This document shows, piece by piece, positions 62,539-64,000 of a stretch of DNA of 64,000 bases. This DNA is from Enoplosus armatus (Eukaryota; Chordata; Actinopteri; Centrarchiformes; Enoplosidae), in the NCBI RefSeq assembly GCF_043641665.1, contig NC_092183.1, positions 11,614,001 through 11,678,000 of the forward strand, in the 5' to 3' direction. Position numbers and translations under genes: made by a program. Every line of letters begins with the position of its first letter. Within the stretch, counting starts at the first letter, position 1. Below the pieces are notes generated by a model. That model had not been told where the DNA came from and ran no database searches. It saw only the letters and a list, made by a program, of their open reading frames with translations.

Positions 62539-63579
62539 ATGTCAGAGCACAAACCAAGCATGAAGTCAAAGGAATTGTCTGTAGACCTCCGAGACAGGAT
62601 TGTCTCGAGGCACAAATCTGGGGAAGGTTACAGAAAAATTTCTGCTGCTTTGAAGGTCCCAATGAGCACAGTGGCCTCCATCATCCGTAAGTGGAAGAAG
62701 TTCGGAACCACCAGGACTCTTCCTAGAGCTGGCCGGCCATCTAAACTGAGTAATCGGGGGAGAAGGGCCTTAGTCAGGGAGGTGACCAAGAACCCGATGG
62801 TCACTCTGTCAGAGCTCCAGAGTTCCTCTGTGGAGAGAGGAGAACCTTCCAGAAGGACAACCATCTCTGCAGCAATCCACCAATCAGGCCTGTATGGTAG
62901 AGTGGCCAGACGCAAGCCACTCCTTAGTAAAAGGCACATAGCAGCCCGCCTGGAGTTTGCCAAAAGGCACCTGAAGGACTCTCAGACCATGAGAAACAAA
63001 ATTCTCTGGTCTGATGAGACAAAGATTGAACTCTTTGGTGTGAATGCCAGGCGTCACGTTTGGAGGAAACCAGGCACCGCTCATCACCAGGCCAATACCA
63101 TCCCTACAGTGAAGCATGGTGGTGGCAGCATCATGCTGTGGGGATGTTTTTCAGCGGCAGGAACTGGGAGACTAGTCAGGATAGAGGGAAAGATGAATGC
63201 AGCAAAGTACAGAGACATCCTGGATGAAAACCTGCTCCAGAGCGCTCTTGACCTCAGACTGGGGCGACGGTTTATCTTTCAGCAGGACAACGACCCTAAG
63301 CACACAGCCAAGATATCAAAGGAGTGGCTTCAGGACAACTCTGTGAATGTCCTTGAGTGGCCCAGCCAGAGCCCAGACTTGAATCCGATTGAACATCTCT
63401 GGAGAGATCTGAAAATGGCTGTGCACCGACGCTTCCCATCCAACCTGATGGAGCTTGAGAGGTGCTGCAAAGAGGAATGGGTGAAACTGCCCAAAGATAG
63501 GTGTGCCAAGCTTGTGGCATCATATTCAAAAAGACTTGAGGCTGTAATTGCTGCCAAAGGTGCATCAACAAAGTATTGA
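62539..63579 (+). CDS. Tc1-like transposase, intact (DD34E)
   Basis: A 346-residue protein, the usual length of Tc1 transposases. It cuts and pastes the surrounding element in the nucleus, binding the terminal repeats and integrating at TA. An N-terminal paired-like helix-turn-helix region (residues about 10-60, SVDLRDRIV through VASIIRKWKKFG) and a second one (about 75-125) flank a basic GRPSKL AT-hook/nuclear-localisation segment (65-76). The catalytic core carries D159 (LWSDET), D250 (QQDNDPKHT) and E285 (LNPIEHLW), with 34 residues between the last two, the DD34E spacing. A glycine-rich HGGGSIMLWG motif lies at 193-202. No stop or frameshift is present. Met8 (MKSKELS) is an alternative start and resembles the family's usual N terminus. 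The stop codon sits directly beside the right inverted repeat. No intron. Confidence 0.96.
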   Translation: MSEHKPSMKSKELSVDLRDRIVSRHKSGEGYRKISAALKVPMSTVASIIRKWKKFGTTRTLPRAGRPSKLSNRGRRALVREVTKNPMVTLSELQSSSVERGEPSRRTTISAAIHQSGLYGRVARRKPLLSKRHIAARLEFAKRHLKDSQTMRNKILWSDETKIELFGVNARRHVWRKPGTAHHQANTIPTVKHGGGSIMLWGCFSAAGTGRLVRIEGKMNAAKYRDILDENLLQSALDLRLGRRFIFQQDNDPKHTAKISKEWLQDNSVNVLEWPSQSPDLNPIEHLWRDLKMAVHRRFPSNLMELERCCKEEWVKLPKDRCAKLVASYSKRLEAVIAAKGASTKY

Positions 63580-63816
63580 GCAAAGGCTGTGAATACTTAT
63601 GTACATGTGATTTCTCAGGTTTTTTATTTTTAATAAATTTGCAAAAATCTCAAATAAACTTTTTTCACGTTGTCATTATGGGGTGTTGTGTGTAGAATTT
63701 TGAGGAAAAAATGAATTTAATCCATTTTGGTATAAGGCTGCAACATAACAAAATGTGGAAAAAGTGAATACTAGCGCTGTGAATACTAGCGCTGTGAATA
63801 CTTTCCGGATGCACTG
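63580..63816. repeat. Right terminal inverted repeat of the Tc1 element, with internal expansion
   Basis: A 237-bp repeat, 20 bp longer than the left one. The extra length comes from a duplicated 15-bp unit GAATACTAGCGCTGT (63,766-63,780 and 63,781-63,795) next to the outer GTGAATAC at 63,794. Confidence 0.9.
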
Positions 63817-63900
63817 TATGTTGATGATATTGTCTCTTCTCTACATGAATGTCAAATAAATCTTTACACAGGTGATACTGTGCTGCTCATTCATTCTTGA
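63817..63900 (+). pseudogene. LINE reverse transcriptase remnant, right part
   Basis: After the Tc1 element the frame YVDDIVSSLHECQINLYTGD continues TVL before a stop at 63,898. This corresponds to the YINDI...LYADDTVLY segment of L2/CR1-type reverse transcriptases. The catalytic YADD box is changed to YTGD, losing one of the two aspartates, so the copy was inactive. It continues the fragment that ends at 62,160. Confidence 0.7.
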
Positions 63901-64000
63901 CAAATAACTATTATTTAATGCATCCTGTATCATCATCATTGGTACCCATCGATCCGTGCATCAGTCATATCGGAGAGGTGAGGTGCCTGTGCCCAAAGGA
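63901..64000. other. Window end, nothing recognised
   Basis: One hundred bases of unremarkable sequence. Part could be further LINE remnant, but no motif is visible. Confidence 0.4.

Larger units (their letters stand above)
62161..63816 (+). mobile_element. Complete Tc1/mariner transposon, IR/DR type, 1,656 bp
   Basis: The element begins CAGTGCATCCGGAAAGTATT and ends with GGATGCACTG preceded by the same sequence in reverse. Each end abuts a TA (62,159-62,160 and 63,817-63,818), the target duplication of IS630-Tc1-mariner elements. The long terminal inverted repeats each carry outer and inner copies of GTATTCAC, the IR/DR layout described for fish Tc1 elements such as Sleeping Beauty. One uninterrupted transposase gene lies between them. 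It is inserted in a decayed LINE. The copy retains both termini and an open transposase frame, so it may be recent and possibly autonomous; activity cannot be judged from sequence alone. Confidence 0.96.

Noticed and set aside
62628..63583. Several open frames on - within the transposon
   Set aside because: They are shadows of the Tc1 transposase gene.

Overview
The window looks like non-coding DNA from a ray-finned (teleost) fish. The evidence is an AT-rich background packed with (TG/AC)n microsatellites, two tRNA-derived SINEs of common teleost type, a Rex3/RTE-like LINE tail, a hAT element with teleost-style ends, two TTAA-flanked fold-back or MITE elements, and a Tc1-like transposon with long inverted repeats. 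The species cannot be fixed from sequence alone. I see no bacterial, phage or viral gene, no CRISPR array and no rRNA or stand-alone tRNA.

Layout. (1) 1-23,200 appears to be the 3' part of one host gene on the + strand. A possible exon end lies at 1-53. A convincing exon is at 21,821-21,911 and a terminal exon at 22,680-22,770, with a poly(A) signal at 23,182. The last two exons join in frame and encode a cysteine-containing, N-glycosylation-prone segment followed by a C-terminal membrane helix and a very short tail. I do not recognise the protein family. The large intron holds a TTAA-flanked MITE (5,724-5,929), a SINE (13,863-14,135), a perfect 29-bp hairpin (15,245-15,311) and a hAT element (20,579-21,106). 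(2) 23,200-62,080 has no gene I can support. It holds microsatellites, three LINE remnants (31.1, 31.9-32.2 and 33.4-33.7 kb), a second SINE (55,257-55,430) and a fold-back piggyBac-like element (59,857-60,212). (3) 62,085-63,900 is a nested insertion: a complete 1,656-bp Tc1/mariner element (62,161-63,816, TA target duplication) inside a decayed LINE reverse transcriptase. Its 346-codon transposase has no stop or frameshift, keeps the DD34E residues and lies between about 217-237 bp inverted repeats.

The elements are mostly independent insertions rather than a pathway. The only gene-like units are the unidentified membrane-protein 3' end and the transposase. The best items for a second look are the intact Tc1 copy with its unusual right-terminus expansion, the perfect hairpin at 15.25 kb, the composite structure of the 59.9-kb fold-back element, and the identity of the membrane protein. 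I found no clear evidence of a wholly new biological system.
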